A DNA stretch of 64,000 bases from NCBI GenBank assembly GCA_910577735.1, contig CAJTOO010000015.1, positions 397 through 64,396 on the forward strand. Reading direction: 5' to 3'. The stretch comes from an uncultured Lachnospiraceae bacterium (lineage in GTDB: Bacteria > Bacillota > Clostridia > Lachnospirales > Lachnospiraceae). How positions within the stretch are numbered: the first letter of the stretch is position 1; every line of letters starts with the position of its first letter. The notes under the pieces are model-generated. The model was given only the letters and a program-made list of their open reading frames with translations, was not told the origin of the DNA and made no database searches. The position numbers and the translations under genes are program-made. Below, one piece after another: positions 62,380 to 64,000 of this stretch.

Positions 62380-62633
62380 TCCTTCTTTTTGTTATCAGTA
62401 TGACCGATATCAGAAATCTGATACAGGATCATCTGGTTTCTTTGTTTCTTGTTTATATATGTTATACATCGAATAGAACAAATAATCAATAATATAAGTA
62501 TAAAGTATTTATTAAGAGAAACTAAAAAAGGAGACAATCCGTAGATAAGTTTCTTTTGCCATGAGGTAAGATTGTGATATGATACTATTATTGAGGGAAT
62601 ACTATTCGCTCTTATTTGTAAAGGAGGCATTGC

Positions 62634-63764
62634 ATGGGGAAGAAAATAATAGCGGCAGGCCACATCTGTCTGGACATAACGCCTGTCTTCCCGGATCAGA
62701 AAGCAGAGAATATCGGTGATATCATGATTCCCGGCAAACTGATTCAGATGGGCGGTGCGGATGTACATACCGGCGGTGCGGTGGCCAATACGGGGTTAGC
62801 CATGAAAATTCTGGGCGCGGATGTGACACTGATGGGTAAAATAGGGGCTGATGAATTTGGCGGCATGGTGGAGAATATTCTGCACCGCTATGATGTGGGG
62901 GAAGGGATGATTGTATCAGAGGAGGAATCCACTTCCTACTCGGTGGTCATTGCAGTTCCCGGCATTGACAGAATCTTCCTGCACAATCCGGGGGCGAATC
63001 ATTCTTTTGGCTGTGAAGATATTGATTATGAAGAGGTGGCAAAAGCAGATTTATTCCACTTTGGCTATCCGCCCCTGATGCGGCAAATGTATCAGGAAGG
63101 TGGCAAGGGGATGGCGGAAATGTTTCGCAGGATTAAAGAACAGCATGCCGCCACATCCTTAGATCTTGCGGCGGTGGACGCCAAATCAGAGGCCGGCAGG
63201 GCTGACTGGATTGATATCTTATCCAGGTCACTGCCCTATGTGGATTTCTTTGTTCCCAGTGTGGAGGAATTATGTTTCATGCTGGACAGGGACAGATATG
63301 AGGCCTGGAATGAAAGGGCGGCAGGAAAGGACATTACGGAAGCCATATCATTGGAAGAAGTTAAGCCGCTTGCTGAACGGGCGATTTCCATGGGAGCAAA
63401 GGTGGTACTGATTAAATGCGGAGCTCCGGGCATCTATTACAGGACAGCCGCCAGAGAGCAGATGGCATCGGTCTGCAAAGAGCTGGGGCTTGTCGTAGAT
63501 CAATGGGCAGAGAAAGAAGGGTTTGCAAGAAGCTTTGTACCAGATCAGATTTTGTCCGGTACCGGCGCGGGAGACACCAGTATTGCTGCCTTTCTGGTAT
63601 CTGTGCTGGAAGGGCGCAGCCTTGAAGAGGCAGTGCAGCTGGCGGTGGCCACGGGGGCATGTTGTGTGGCGTCTTATGATGCACTGAGCGGTCTGCAGCC
63701 GCTTGCGGCGTTGAAAGAGAAAATGAAAAACGGGTGGGCGAAGAACGAGTTCCCCGGATGGTAA
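62634..63764 (+). CDS. PfkB-family carbohydrate kinase
   Basis: A 376-residue ribokinase-like sugar kinase: AAGHICLDITPVF opening, GGAVANTGLAMKILGADV, and the catalytic GTGAGDTSIAAFL near residue 311. It phosphorylates a sugar at an unknown position. RBS AAAGGAGG. The gene is followed 11 bp later by an aldolase gene, so the kinase product is probably an aldolase substrate, for example a ketose 1-phosphate route. Confidence 0.86.
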   Translation: MGKKIIAAGHICLDITPVFPDQKAENIGDIMIPGKLIQMGGADVHTGGAVANTGLAMKILGADVTLMGKIGADEFGGMVENILHRYDVGEGMIVSEEESTSYSVVIAVPGIDRIFLHNPGANHSFGCEDIDYEEVAKADLFHFGYPPLMRQMYQEGGKGMAEMFRRIKEQHAATSLDLAAVDAKSEAGRADWIDILSRSLPYVDFFVPSVEELCFMLDRDRYEAWNERAAGKDITEAISLEEVKPLAERAISMGAKVVLIKCGAPGIYYRTAAREQMASVCKELGLVVDQWAEKEGFARSFVPDQILSGTGAGDTSIAAFLVSVLEGRSLEEAVQLAVATGACCVASYDALSGLQPLAALKEKMKNGWAKNEFPGW

Positions 63765-63775
63765 AGGAGAAGAGC

Positions 63776-64000
63776 ATGTTAGTTACGTTAAAAGAGATCT
63801 TACAGATTGCGGAAGAGAAAACCATTGCAGTGGGTGCGTTCAATGCGGTAAGTCTGGAAAGCCTTCAGGCTAATTTTCAGGCGGCGCAGGAGTTGGATGT
63901 GCCGCTTATCATTCAGTTTGCGCAGTGTCATGAACCATTGATTCCGCTGGAACTGATAGGGCCCATCATGGTAGATTTCGCAAAGAAAGCAGAAGGACCG
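63776..64000 (+). CDS. class II ketose-bisphosphate aldolase, 5' part
   Basis: The visible 75 residues match the N-terminus of class II fructose/tagatose-bisphosphate aldolases: LVTLKEILQIAEEKTIAVGAFNAVSLESLQ and the following VPLIIQFAQ strand. The gene continues beyond the window. The RBS AAAGGAGA sits in the pfkB tail. The substrate cannot be told from this part. Confidence 0.8.
   Translation, partial: MLVTLKEILQIAEEKTIAVGAFNAVSLESLQANFQAAQELDVPLIIQFAQCHEPLIPLELIGPIMVDFAKKAEGP

Overview
The window looks like chromosomal DNA of a spore-forming, anaerobic member of the Lachnospiraceae (Clostridia). Supporting signs are strong AGGAGG-type ribosome binding sites, abundant intrinsic terminators, the Firmicutes order mazG-hup-rqcP-yabP-yabQ-divIC-spoIIE-tilS-hpt-ftsH, a CotS-like kinase, and a plant-glycan locus driven by a YesM/YesN-type two-component system. 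All functional calls come from reading the sequence and recalling families; no database search was run.

Region 1 (1-6180) is the right end of an integrative element. It ends at a 42-nt 3' fragment of a tRNA-Arg(CCU) gene that still carries its terminator, so the element extends left beyond the window. It carries a two-gene putative defence module (Cap4/DUF4297-like nuclease plus zinc-hook SMC-type ATPase, AT-rich), an Rpn-family nuclease gene, two conjugative-element hypothetical genes and an internally deleted replication-initiator gene.

Region 2 (6300-13854) is mixed chromosomal DNA: a decapitated GyrI-like domain gene, DUF3788, an isochorismatase-like hydrolase, a MerR regulator with predicted membrane segments, a DEDDh exonuclease, a D-Ala-D-Ala carboxypeptidase, trmB, a thioredoxin and a cation/proton antiporter.

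Region 3 (14018-34939) is an arabinoxylan-oligosaccharide utilisation locus. It encodes a sensor kinase and response regulator, a solute-binding lipoprotein with two LplB/YtcP-type permeases (no ATPase, so a shared MsmK-type ATPase is expected elsewhere), two GH43 enzymes, a GH8 reducing-end xylose-releasing exo-oligoxylanase, a GH127 beta-L-arabinofuranosidase, a GH3 enzyme, two AraC regulators, a HAD phosphatase and an F420 gamma-glutamyl-ligase-like protein. None of the glycosidases has a signal peptide, so oligosaccharides are probably imported and then trimmed in the cytoplasm.

Region 4 (34998-48167) holds a CCA-adding enzyme, a CotS-like kinase, a PEGA-repeat lipoprotein with a 36-bp minisatellite, and the conserved sporulation/division/housekeeping cluster from mazG to ftsH. 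The spoIIE-position gene lacks the usual membrane domain.

Region 5 (48530-64000) holds a GH13 amylase-family enzyme, a transglutaminase-like membrane protein and an MGMT-like protein. It also has two ECF sigma modules: one has a partner resembling the FtsX extracellular domain, the other an anti-sigma-like protein followed by a VWA lipoprotein. The rest is a membrane Ser/Thr kinase divergent from an HTH gene, a GNAT enzyme, a threonine-aldolase-like gene with a structured leader, Hsp20, a PfkB kinase and the start of a class II aldolase.
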